Assembly (NCBI GenBank): GCA_023250175.1
Contig: JAHFBD010000026.1
Coordinates: forward strand, 1 to 15,179
Length of the DNA stretch: 15,179 bases
Reading direction: 5' to 3'
DNA from: Candidatus Melainabacteria bacterium
GTDB lineage: Bacteria > Cyanobacteriota > Vampirovibrionia > 2-02-FULL-35-15
The notes under the pieces were generated by a model that saw nothing but the letters and a program-made list of their open reading frames with translations, was not told the origin of the DNA and made no database searches. Both the position numbers and the translations under genes were made by a program. Shown here piece after piece: positions 7,310 through 14,054 of this stretch. How positions within the stretch are numbered: position 1 is the first letter of the stretch; each line of letters begins with the position of its first letter.

Positions 7310-7909
7310 ATGACAACGATTACTGCTACTAAACCTACATTAGGTACTAAAAATGGTGGGATAATTGCACCACAAGTAATATCAGAGGATACAGAACCAG
7401 TTAAAGTAACAAAAGCAAAGTGCTTATTACCAGAAGAAAGAAAAACTCTTCAAACAGGAAGAAATATTGCTGAAGCACAAAGAATATTAACATTAAAAAC
7501 TGCTAGGGAAAGTGCTGTTGAAGATATCCTAGATCTAGGACAAGATGTTAATCTAGAAGAAGCTGTTGATGAATTATCTAATGATAGCTTGAAACAATTA
7601 CTAGAATCACTACCACTTAAAGATGGTGTCTCATTTGCTTTATTGCCGCTTGAGGAAGGTTTATTTGTAACAAGAGATGCTTGTGATGTGGAAGATTTGA
7701 AACTTGCAGCAGCACGTGCAGCATTAAAAAAATATGTAACAGTAAAATCTACTGATAATGGGACATATTATCAAAGACCTGGAGTACCAACAGATTCTAG
7801 TGCTTCTTGGGCTAGTATCTATAGTGTAAGCTGTAGTACTCTTCTCTCTGAGTTGAAAGTCGCTAGAATTGAACTTGATAAGATAAAAAAACAAGCTGGG
7901 ATTATATAA
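7310..7909 (+). CDS. Hypothetical protein (199 aa), unrecognised
   Basis: A 199-residue soluble-looking protein of unknown family. Residues 1-35 are rich in Thr, Gly and Pro and probably flexible. Residues about 40-100 are acidic and helical (NIAEAQRILTLKTARESAVE, then EEAVDELSNDSLKQLLESLP). The C-terminal half has DACDVEDLKLAAARAALKKY, then a polar segment with YYQRPGVPT and YSVSCSTLL, and closes with a charged helix (ELKVARIELDKIKKQ). Three Cys residues are spread without a metal-site pattern. There is no signal peptide or membrane segment. It begins MTTIT, close to the MTTIN of the gene before it and the MSTIN of the acyl-CoA dehydrogenase. Its very strong ribosome binding site suggests abundant synthesis. 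It lies between repeat copies A and B. No function is proposed. Confidence 0.75.
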   Translation: MTTITATKPTLGTKNGGIIAPQVISEDTEPVKVTKAKCLLPEERKTLQTGRNIAEAQRILTLKTARESAVEDILDLGQDVNLEEAVDELSNDSLKQLLESLPLKDGVSFALLPLEEGLFVTRDACDVEDLKLAAARAALKKYVTVKSTDNGTYYQRPGVPTDSSASWASIYSVSCSTLLSELKVARIELDKIKKQAGII

Positions 7910-7916
7910 TAAGAAA

Positions 7917-7989
7917 CGTCATTGCGAGCTGAATGAAATGAGGCGTGGCAATCTCCTAACGCTTTTGAGATTGCTTCGTTGCAATGACG
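7917..7989 (+). repeat. Dispersed palindromic repeat, copy B (complete)
   Basis: A 73-base element with perfect 9-base terminal inverted repeats, CGTCATTGC (7917-7925) and GCAATGACG (7981-7989), and an inner stem GCAATCTC (7948-7955) with GAGATTGC (7967-7974). It lies 7 bases after the 199-residue gene and 35 bases before tsaC. I recall this GTCATTGCGAG...GCAATCTC type of palindrome as recurring in many unrelated bacterial genomes. It codes for nothing. Confidence 0.9.
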
Positions 7990-8015
7990 TGTTACACACT
8001 GGTTTGCTATATAAT
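7984..8015 (+). promoter_or_regulatory. Probable tsaC promoter, extended -10 type
   Basis: TGCTATATA at 8005-8013 fits the extended -10 form TGnTATAAT, and TATAAT itself occurs at 8010-8015. ATGACG (7984-7989) lies 18 bases before the first -10 box and matches TTGACA at four positions; it is part of the right terminal arm of repeat copy B. The predicted transcript would start about 3-6 bases before the ATG at 8025, so it would be nearly leaderless. Confidence 0.4.
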
Positions 8016-8024
8016 ATATAACTT

Positions 8025-8582
8025 ATGGTTTCAAACCTTAAGCAAGCACTTAATTTAATACTATCTGGGGAACCAATTATAGTTCCTACTGATACTGTAT
8101 ATGGATTAGTATGCAGACATGATTCTAAGTCTGCTATTGAAAAAATATATAAGCTAAAAAAAAGAGAGACTGGAAAGCCTTTAATTCTACTTGGTTATAA
8201 TTGGAAAGCACTACAAAGATTTGTATGTGTAAGGGTAAAATATAGCAAAGCACTACAAAAACTAATCAAAACTAATTGGCCTGGTCCACTGACAATTATT
8301 CTTCCAGCATCAAACAACATACCAAAATGTTTAAATGAAGGATTTAAAACAATTGGGATTAGAGTACCAAAAAATAAGTTTCTTCTCGGACTTTTAAAAT
8401 ATTGTCCAGAGCAGGTTTTAGCAAGTACCAGTGCAAACCTTTCTGGAGAAAGTGATCACTATCCACAAAAAGCATTGTTAAAGAAAGCAAAGTTTTTCAT
8501 TGAAGCAAAGAAAAATGAAATGTCTTTAAAGCCCTCAAGGATACTTGAGTTTAAGAAAAATACTATTAAAGTTTTAAGATAG
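8025..8582 (+). CDS. tsaC: Threonylcarbamoyl-AMP synthase, TsaC/YrdC type
   Basis: Makes threonylcarbamoyl-AMP from threonine, bicarbonate and ATP for the t6A modification of ANN-decoding tRNAs; cytoplasmic. YrdC-domain motifs are PTDTVYGL (21-28), KKRETGKPLILL (45-56), WPGPLT (85-90), GIRVP (111-115), STSANLSGE (134-142) and a final PSRILEF plus IKVLR. At 185 residues it is the short single-domain form without the Sua5 C-terminal domain. No Shine-Dalgarno site precedes the ATG; a promoter immediately upstream suggests a leaderless transcript. Partner genes (tsaB, tsaD, tsaE) are not in the window. It is bracketed by repeat copies B and C and converges on the acyl-CoA dehydrogenase gene. A YciO-type paralogue of unknown function cannot be fully excluded. 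Confidence 0.9.
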   Translation: MVSNLKQALNLILSGEPIIVPTDTVYGLVCRHDSKSAIEKIYKLKKRETGKPLILLGYNWKALQRFVCVRVKYSKALQKLIKTNWPGPLTIILPASNNIPKCLNEGFKTIGIRVPKNKFLLGLLKYCPEQVLASTSANLSGESDHYPQKALLKKAKFFIEAKKNEMSLKPSRILEFKKNTIKVLR

Positions 8583-8619
8583 TTTTTATACCGCGTACGA
8601 AAATTAATCTAACAAGAAC

Positions 8620-8695
8620 CGTCATTGCGAGGAGATTCTGAAAGAATCGACGTGGCAATCTCCTAACGCTTTTGAGATTGCTTCTCGCAATGACG
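8620..8695. repeat. Dispersed palindromic repeat, copy C (complete, variant left arm)
   Basis: A 76-base element with perfect 12-base terminal inverted repeats, CGTCATTGCGAG (8620-8631) and CTCGCAATGACG (8684-8695). It has the common inner stem (8655-8662 with 8674-8681) and an extra small hairpin, GATTC-TGAAA-GAATC (8634-8648), not found in copies A and B. It lies between the convergent ends of tsaC and the acyl-CoA dehydrogenase gene and may act as a transcription barrier for both, although no T-run follows. Confidence 0.9.
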
Positions 8696-8710
8696 CAAGA
8701 AATAAGCTTA

Positions 8711-10840
8711 TTAAGTACCCGCCTCAATCAACTCTTTAACTTGTTTCTTTTCATTAACAACAGTTTTCTTAGCTTCATCTATATAAAGATCTGCAATCCA
8801 AGTAGGATATTCTCTTCTACCACTTTTTACATTATCTACATATTGCTCTAGCGCTGCTCTTTCTTTAAGTGGTAATAATGGATCTTTAAGTTTTAATAGT
8901 GCTGATGTTCGAACATATTGCTCAATAATCCTATCAGCAAGTTTAATCAATTCATTTTGTTTTAGAATTGTTTGTTTCTGATACTTACGCCCGAGATTTA
9001 ATGCACTAAAAGAAACTTTTTTAGTTGCTCTTTGTACTCTTAAGGCATCCATAAAACCTAGATCACCTTGCTCATAGTGGAATCGACTTTTCATTAAACG
9101 TACCATTCCACCTAATGATGCAGAATCTTTCAATGCTGGTCTTGATGCTACACCTACTAGATGTTGTCTTAAAGCATCGTTCACACCTTCTACTATAAGT
9201 GGTATCCATAAATCACGGAACATTAATTCTATGGCTTGACCTTTCATTGTTCCTTGTCCACCAAATGTCTTGGTGGCTATTTGCACTACATTCCAGGCTT
9301 CTTCTGTAGCAAAGATTTTAATAGCTTCGGCTTCTGCAATGATATTCATATTTGGATATTTATCAACTAATGCTGTAGTCATTTCTGTAGCAGCATTTAA
9401 TGCAGCAACCTTAACTGCCATCTCAGAAATAAATTTCTTTATTTTTGGCAAATCTGCCAAGGTACCACCATAGATATCAAATCTTTTTCTTTGAACAGCT
9501 TCTATCAAAGCCAAATTAAATGCTTCAGAAGCAGCTTCAGCAGAGAAAGTACCAAATCCTGCTCGCCCAGCGTTTAAACTATTAAATATAATCTTGGCAC
9601 CAGCTCCAATAGCCTCTTTCCCACCAAGGATAGATTCAATTCCAGTTTCATTTACGGCAGGAATTTTAGCATTATGAAATTCTATATATGCTTGATTACT
9701 ACCTCTAATAGTCATACCTAAGAGTGGATTAGAAATATAAACACCTTCTTTTTCTAATTCCTTTCGCTTTCTATCTATGTCTTCCTTTTTATCACTAATT
9801 TTAAATGGCAATTCCTTTATAAACACAGTTGGTTTTAAATCACCGCTTCCATCATCTACTTTTGCCATAACAAACATCAAACTTGATCTGTGAGCATTTG
9901 TAATAAATACTTTTCTACCATTTAAAATCCAATCTTTACCATCAGCTGAGCGTGTTGCAGTTGTTTCTGCTTTATCCACAGCATCAGTACCAGATTCTGG
10001 TTCTGTTAGTCCAAATGCACAAAGACCTTCTCCTTTAGCAATTTGGGGTAAGTAATATTCTCTTTGTGCTTCTGTTCCATACTTTACAAGCGGGGTTGAA
10101 CCAATAGTACTATGAGCACTTACAACACCTCCAAGTGCTCCAGACATCGTATGAATCATGTTACGTAAAACCTTGTCATATTCTTTTTGTTTAAATCCCA
10201 AGCCTCCATATTGAGCGGGTATCTTTAGCTTAAATAATCCCAGGTCTTTCATTCTTAAGAGAACTTCTTCAGATATATAAACATCCTGGTCTACTTGAAA
10301 AGGGTTTACTAATGCTTCATTTAATGTGCCAGGGGCAATGTTTAACTTTTCCATCCATTCTTTTAGTTTGCCTTGTGGATTCTCTAATACATTTTTAGCT
10401 ACTGCTTCTTTAGCATTCCAGATCTTTTGCTCATAGTTATAAAGTCCTTGAACAGTAGGAGGAATATCTCCTGGCTTAGCACCATAATATCCTTCTATCC
10501 AGTTATCTATGGTAGTTTTACTAGGTCTTAATCCAAGTCCTACAAGCTTGTTAAAGGCTTTCATGCTTTCTTCTTGTTCTGGTGATAGTTTTTCAGCTAA
10601 GGCAGCCGTCATATCTTTAACTGCCATATAAGAGTACGAAATAGCTCTCTGGAATATACCTAATTCTTGCCCTTTTTCCCCAAGCATTCCACCACCACTT
10701 TTTTTCATCATGTCATCAACTAGTGCATTTTGATCTACTTGTGCATCACCATCTATATCTGTAAAATCTTTATCGTTATGATGTAATAGGCCTGGTAAAT
10801 AAGGTAAATTTAATTTGTTATTTACATTTATTGTTGACAT
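8711..10840 (-). CDS. Acyl-CoA dehydrogenase family protein, long form (709 aa)
   Basis: FAD enzyme expected to introduce the alpha-beta double bond in an acyl-CoA, passing electrons to ETF. The dehydrogenase core covers about residues 185-565: IPAQYGGLGF (207-216), FGLTEPESGTDA (276-287, flavin and substrate loop), WILNGRKVFITNA (304-316), RGSNQAYIEFHNAKIP (379-394), FGGQGTMKG (526-534) and IVEGVNDALR (549-558). Glu551 sits where the catalytic base of MCAD (EGT motif) lies, but EGV replaces the usual EGT. There are about 180 extra residues at the N-terminus and 140 at the C-terminus; the latter recalls the VLCAD/ACAD9 class, while the N-terminal part is unfamiliar. The start is fixed by AAGGAG 7 bases upstream. 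The substrate is unknown, and no ETF or thiolase genes are nearby. Confidence 0.9.
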   Translation of the reverse strand: MSTINVNNKLNLPYLPGLLHHNDKDFTDIDGDAQVDQNALVDDMMKKSGGGMLGEKGQELGIFQRAISYSYMAVKDMTAALAEKLSPEQEESMKAFNKLVGLGLRPSKTTIDNWIEGYYGAKPGDIPPTVQGLYNYEQKIWNAKEAVAKNVLENPQGKLKEWMEKLNIAPGTLNEALVNPFQVDQDVYISEEVLLRMKDLGLFKLKIPAQYGGLGFKQKEYDKVLRNMIHTMSGALGGVVSAHSTIGSTPLVKYGTEAQREYYLPQIAKGEGLCAFGLTEPESGTDAVDKAETTATRSADGKDWILNGRKVFITNAHRSSLMFVMAKVDDGSGDLKPTVFIKELPFKISDKKEDIDRKRKELEKEGVYISNPLLGMTIRGSNQAYIEFHNAKIPAVNETGIESILGGKEAIGAGAKIIFNSLNAGRAGFGTFSAEAASEAFNLALIEAVQRKRFDIYGGTLADLPKIKKFISEMAVKVAALNAATEMTTALVDKYPNMNIIAEAEAIKIFATEEAWNVVQIATKTFGGQGTMKGQAIELMFRDLWIPLIVEGVNDALRQHLVGVASRPALKDSASLGGMVRLMKSRFHYEQGDLGFMDALRVQRATKKVSFSALNLGRKYQKQTILKQNELIKLADRIIEQYVRTSALLKLKDPLLPLKERAALEQYVDNVKSGRREYPTWIADLYIDEAKKTVVNEKKQVKELIEAGT

Positions 10841-10847
10841 AGTGCTT

Positions 10848-10853
10848 CTCCTT
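10848..10853 (-). promoter_or_regulatory. Ribosome binding site of the acyl-CoA dehydrogenase gene
   Basis: On the minus strand, AAGGAG lies 7 bases before the ATG at 10840. It is a consensus Shine-Dalgarno site and fixes the start, so the long N-terminal extension is translated. Confidence 0.8.
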
Positions 10854-10874
10854 AAATATGTTCTTCTTATACTT

Positions 10875-10895
10875 AAACCAGTTATAAATTGGTTT
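10875..10895. promoter_or_regulatory. Palindrome in the divergent region between the dehydrogenase and transporter genes
   Basis: AAACCA (10875-10880) and TGGTTT (10890-10895) form a perfect inverted repeat around a 9-base AT-rich centre. It lies 35 bases before the acyl-CoA dehydrogenase start and next to -10-like TATAAG and TATAAC sequences on the minus strand, a usual place for an operator. The other 150 bases up to the transporter gene are AT-rich, and I see no further structure in them. Confidence 0.35.
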
Positions 10896-11049
10896 GTAAA
10901 ACAACCTTGAAATTGGAAATATTCTACCTTACTTCACCATTACTTAGTAACTTTTTTTTCTTAAACTTTTAAAGTTAAATCTCATCATGATATATTTAAG
11001 AACTTAAAGTACATCTATTAATTAAGGTAAAACAAAAACAAATAAGACT

Positions 11050-12285
11050 ATGAACAAAACAAAAAACAACTATTTACTCCTTCTAATTTCATTAGCATTT
11101 GCTTACTTTGCATTTGGCGCTATTACAAATGTAGCTGGGGCAATTGTTCCTAAAATAAAAGAAACGTATCACGTAAGTGGATCAGCCTCTAGTTTTTTAG
11201 CATCTGTATTTTTTATTGCTTATGGCTTAATGTCTGTACCTTTTGGAATCCTAATTAATAAGTGGGGGACAAAAGCTACTTTATTACTTGGGTCTCTTAT
11301 AACTACCGTTGGAGTCTTAATGTTTGCTGCTATACCTGGTTATTTTGCAAATATGGTAAGCATGTTTATTTGTGGAGTTGGAATTACTGGTATACAAGTT
11401 GCTGCAAACCCTCTTGTCAAACAAATCAGTAATCCAGAAAAATATTCTCGGAACTTAACTTTATTTATGGTTTTATTTGGTGTTGGTTCTACACTTGCAC
11501 CTTATGCAGTAACCCTTATTAAAGAACGTGGACTGGCATGGAATTATGCATACTGGATATTTTCAGTAGTTTCATTAATTATGCTTATTAGTTTAGCTAC
11601 CCCAAAATATCCTGAAGAAAAAAAAGAAGACACAGCTGAAAAGGATAAAGGAAGTTTTGCCGTTTTACTAAAAGATCCATTAATGATTTTCTATACCATT
11701 GCTATTTTTCTTTATGTAGGAGTAGAAGTTGGTGTAGCAAATAATATCGCACTGTTTTTAGAAGATGTTCATAATATTTCAACTACTCTAGGGAATACTG
11801 CTGAAGCTGCTACAAACTCGGCAATTGGGAATTATTGGTTTGGATTACTTCTCGGACGATTAGTTGGTGGTTTTATCCTAGATAAAATACCTACGAAAAA
11901 AGCAATTCAAATTTTTATTTCGGGTGCTGCCATTGCTTTATCAGGTGCGGTTTTCTGTCCTAATTTAAACATCTCTCTGTGGTCATTTCCTTTTGTAGGA
12001 TTTTTTATTTCAATTATGTTTCCATCAATTTATGGTCTAGCAATGAACTCATATGATAAAAAATACTCGGGCATTATTTCTGGCATACTTTGTACTGCAA
12101 TTATTGGAGGTGCTGTTATAGGACCGGTTATTGCTAAAATTTCTGAGATTACTGGTTCACCTACCGAGCCAAACTGGCATATGGGAATGTTGGTAGCTTT
12201 TGCTTGCTATGCGTATATTTTTACGGTTGGGTTTTGGGCAAGAGCAGAGAATCAGAAATCAGAAAACCAGAAGTCAGAGAACTAG
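11050..12285 (+). CDS. Major facilitator transporter, FHS/FucP-like
   Basis: A 411-residue inner-membrane transporter with about 12 membrane segments starting at residue 9 (YLLLLISLAFAYFAFGA). FGILINKWGTK (65-75) corresponds to the loop 2-3 signature of the superfamily. QVAANPLV (116-123) resembles the AANP motif of the fucose:H+ symporter (FHS) family, so a sugar or similar small polar solute is a likely substrate, by family only. The central cytoplasmic loop is charged (about 190-206, KYPEEKKEDTAEKDKG). The C-terminus ends in a twice-repeated ENQKS encoded by 15-base repeats. No Shine-Dalgarno site is evident; AAGG lies 18 or more bases upstream of the ATG. It is divergent from the acyl-CoA dehydrogenase gene, and a small secreted-protein gene follows after 10 bases, probably in the same operon. 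Confidence 0.88.
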   Translation: MNKTKNNYLLLLISLAFAYFAFGAITNVAGAIVPKIKETYHVSGSASSFLASVFFIAYGLMSVPFGILINKWGTKATLLLGSLITTVGVLMFAAIPGYFANMVSMFICGVGITGIQVAANPLVKQISNPEKYSRNLTLFMVLFGVGSTLAPYAVTLIKERGLAWNYAYWIFSVVSLIMLISLATPKYPEEKKEDTAEKDKGSFAVLLKDPLMIFYTIAIFLYVGVEVGVANNIALFLEDVHNISTTLGNTAEAATNSAIGNYWFGLLLGRLVGGFILDKIPTKKAIQIFISGAAIALSGAVFCPNLNISLWSFPFVGFFISIMFPSIYGLAMNSYDKKYSGIISGILCTAIIGGAVIGPVIAKISEITGSPTEPNWHMGMLVAFACYAYIFTVGFWARAENQKSENQKSEN

Positions 12286-12292
12286 AGAATCA
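12248..12292 (+). repeat. Short 15-base tandem repeat at the end of the transporter gene
   Basis: Three imperfect 15-base units of the form GAGAATCAGAAATCA run in tandem through the last codons of the transporter, across its stop codon and into the gap before the next gene. They encode ENQKS twice; in the third unit a base change creates the TAG stop. Slippage here would change the transporter tail or the spacing to the next gene. Confidence 0.55.
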
Positions 12293-12295
12293 GGC

Positions 12296-12811
12296 ATGAT
12301 TAAGCTAGGAACTTTATTATTTTTATTTATCGTTAGCTTGTTTACATCACCTGTGCATGCATCTCTAAACAATGATGTCAATGCAAATAAAAAACAATTT
12401 GGTGGAGAAATAAGTTCAAAAGAATATTCTGACGGAAAAAGAAATTTCATAGGAAAAAAAGTTTATCAGTCATCCTTCTTTGGATGGCAAGTAGAAGCAA
12501 TATATAAAGATGGAAAATCCTTTTCTGAAACCGCAAGACCAAAAGGAAATAGAGTTAAAAAAAATATGATTACTGAGCAAGAAGCAAATGTAATTGCAGA
12601 TATCCTATACCCTAGAAAAAATCGTGGATCTTACAGAAAACAAATTAAAAATGCAAATTTTGTAAGTCATTTTTTTGAATATGGTGTTGTGAGTTATGAA
12701 ATGGAATTAGATAAAAGAAGGAAAAAACATCTTGGGGTAATTGGGGTTAGAACTATCTTATACAGTAACGGTGATACTTTTAGAAAAATAAAGGTTAATG
12801 CTTATCACTAA
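12296..12811 (+). CDS. Small secreted protein, unrecognised (171 aa)
   Basis: The ATG at 12296 begins a typical signal peptide: MIK, a hydrophobic core LGTLLFLFIVSLF, then TSPVHA with a likely cleavage after Ala22. The mature part (about 149 residues) is basic. It contains FFGWQVEAIYKDGKSFSE, ITEQEANVIADILYPRKNRG and a C-terminal beta-like stretch, VIGVRTILYSNGDTFRKIKV. No Cys and no known catalytic motif is visible. The frame is open back to 12200, but those codons overlap the transporter gene and would bury the signal peptide, so the ATG at 12296 is chosen. It lies 10 bases after the transporter stop, suggesting one operon. Its last 17 bases overlap the end of the opposite methyltransferase gene. 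An exported or periplasmic role is likely; the function is unknown. Confidence 0.7.
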   Translation: MIKLGTLLFLFIVSLFTSPVHASLNNDVNANKKQFGGEISSKEYSDGKRNFIGKKVYQSSFFGWQVEAIYKDGKSFSETARPKGNRVKKNMITEQEANVIADILYPRKNRGSYRKQIKNANFVSHFFEYGVVSYEMELDKRRKKHLGVIGVRTILYSNGDTFRKIKVNAYH

Positions 12812-14054
12812 GCCACTTGTCCTGTTTTACAAATTCATCCCAAAGCTTACTCACAATGCCTCTTGAACTAGTTTTGTTTTTATCTAATATTAAAACAGTT
12901 TCTACATTATAAGGTTTTTTAGACATGCGCTGAGTACTAACTCTGTAACGTTTATAAGATTTTGTAACCATAGAAAGTTTACCGTTAGTTGCTAATATCT
13001 CTAATACTTCTTTTAAATCCATTATGCCATCTGTACTATAACTTAATAAAATATAATCTGAGTTTATTGTTTGAATTAGTTTATCTAACGCAAACAAAGC
13101 CTCATTTTTATAGTTGTAAGCTGATCTTCTTTTTGTCCGCCAATCAGTTCTTATAGCACTTTTATTTAGCTTCTTCCCATTAACTAAAATTGATTTATTT
13201 GTTTTAGGTTTATCCCACAGTGCAATAGTATTTAAAATATGATAATTGCTTCCATAAGGATGTTGATTGTAAGGAGGATCTAAGTAGGCAATGCTTATCT
13301 TTTCTTTATCAGATAATTCTTGCGCTAATAATTGTGCATCAGTTTGATAAACTTTGTTTTTTTTATCATTGTTAAACAAAACTGGTGGGATTAGCTGAAT
13401 ATCACTTAGTATTCTATACAGTGCAGTTTTGGTTTTCCCTCCCCAGCCATTGTGAAACCCTTTAAATACACCACTTGTATTGCTAACATAGCTTGCACTA
13501 TAAACAAACGATGCAAGCAATATTGATTTTTCTTGTAAGTTGATTTTTTTTGTTTTTTCCCACTCAAATATTTTTTCTCGAATAGCATCAATCTTCATTC
13601 CATTTTTATGTGTATAAAACATTCGTTCTTTTTTTATGTCGGGATTACTGTCATCCCAGGGACAATAATATTCACTTATATAGCCATGAATACCTTCCAA
13701 ACCATTTAAATAGTTATATGTTTTGTTTATCCCTCCAAGTTCTTTAAATAGAGGATAATTATTCTGCTCAATATATGCATGATTGTAAAAAAAAGAATAG
13801 GGCTCCCAATCATTTGAAATAACTTTAAAACCTGTTTTTTTTGCTAAGCGGGATACAATACCACCACCACTGAAAAAATCTACAAATAACCCTTCTGTAA
13901 CATTTGTTTGTTCAATTGCTTCAAAAATTAAAGGCAACAATTTTCTTTTATTTCCAATATATGGAAATAGTTGATTGTATAAGTATTCTTTAGTACGAAC
14001 TGCTGCATGCTGAGTAGATTTATAGTTTAATTCTAGAGACAGATCTTTTGTCAT
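12795..14054 (-). CDS. D12-class DNA N6-adenine methyltransferase, orphan
   Basis: Transfers a methyl group from S-adenosylmethionine to adenine N6 in a specific DNA sequence. The motif order is that of the alpha (Dam/D12) group: PYIGNKRKLL (31-40, motif X), FVDFFSGGG (57-65, motif I, AdoMet binding), a central region of about 150 residues likely to carry target recognition, then YLDPPYNQHPYGSNYH (257-272) with the catalytic DPPY at 259-262. ILLSYSTDG near residue 335 and the C-terminal part complete the fold. At 419 residues it is longer than Dam (about 280). No restriction enzyme gene adjoins it, so it appears solitary, although the unseen region is not excluded. Its ATG overlaps the purA stop as ATGA, implying translational coupling. 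The target sequence cannot be predicted. Confidence 0.9.
   Translation of the reverse strand: MTKDLSLELNYKSTQHAAVRTKEYLYNQLFPYIGNKRKLLPLIFEAIEQTNVTEGLFVDFFSGGGIVSRLAKKTGFKVISNDWEPYSFFYNHAYIEQNNYPLFKELGGINKTYNYLNGLEGIHGYISEYYCPWDDSNPDIKKERMFYTHKNGMKIDAIREKIFEWEKTKKINLQEKSILLASFVYSASYVSNTSGVFKGFHNGWGGKTKTALYRILSDIQLIPPVLFNNDKKNKVYQTDAQLLAQELSDKEKISIAYLDPPYNQHPYGSNYHILNTIALWDKPKTNKSILVNGKKLNKSAIRTDWRTKRRSAYNYKNEALFALDKLIQTINSDYILLSYSTDGIMDLKEVLEILATNGKLSMVTKSYKRYRVSTQRMSKKPYNVETVLILDKNKTSSRGIVSKLWDEFVKQDKWLSDKH

Noticed and set aside
7080..8695. Three repeat copies as a CRISPR array
   Set aside because: Copies are about 700-840 bases apart, with genes between them, and each is itself palindromic; there are no regular spacers.
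9270..9473. Plus-strand open frame opposite the acyl-CoA dehydrogenase gene
   Set aside because: It mirrors a conserved helical part of the dehydrogenase and has no start signal or recognisable features.
12200..12295. Earlier start for the secreted protein
   Set aside because: It would overlap the transporter gene and place a basic stretch before the signal peptide; the ATG at 12296 gives a textbook signal peptide.
12795..14054. A complete restriction-modification system
   Set aside because: No nuclease gene adjoins the methylase; its neighbours are purA and a small secreted protein.
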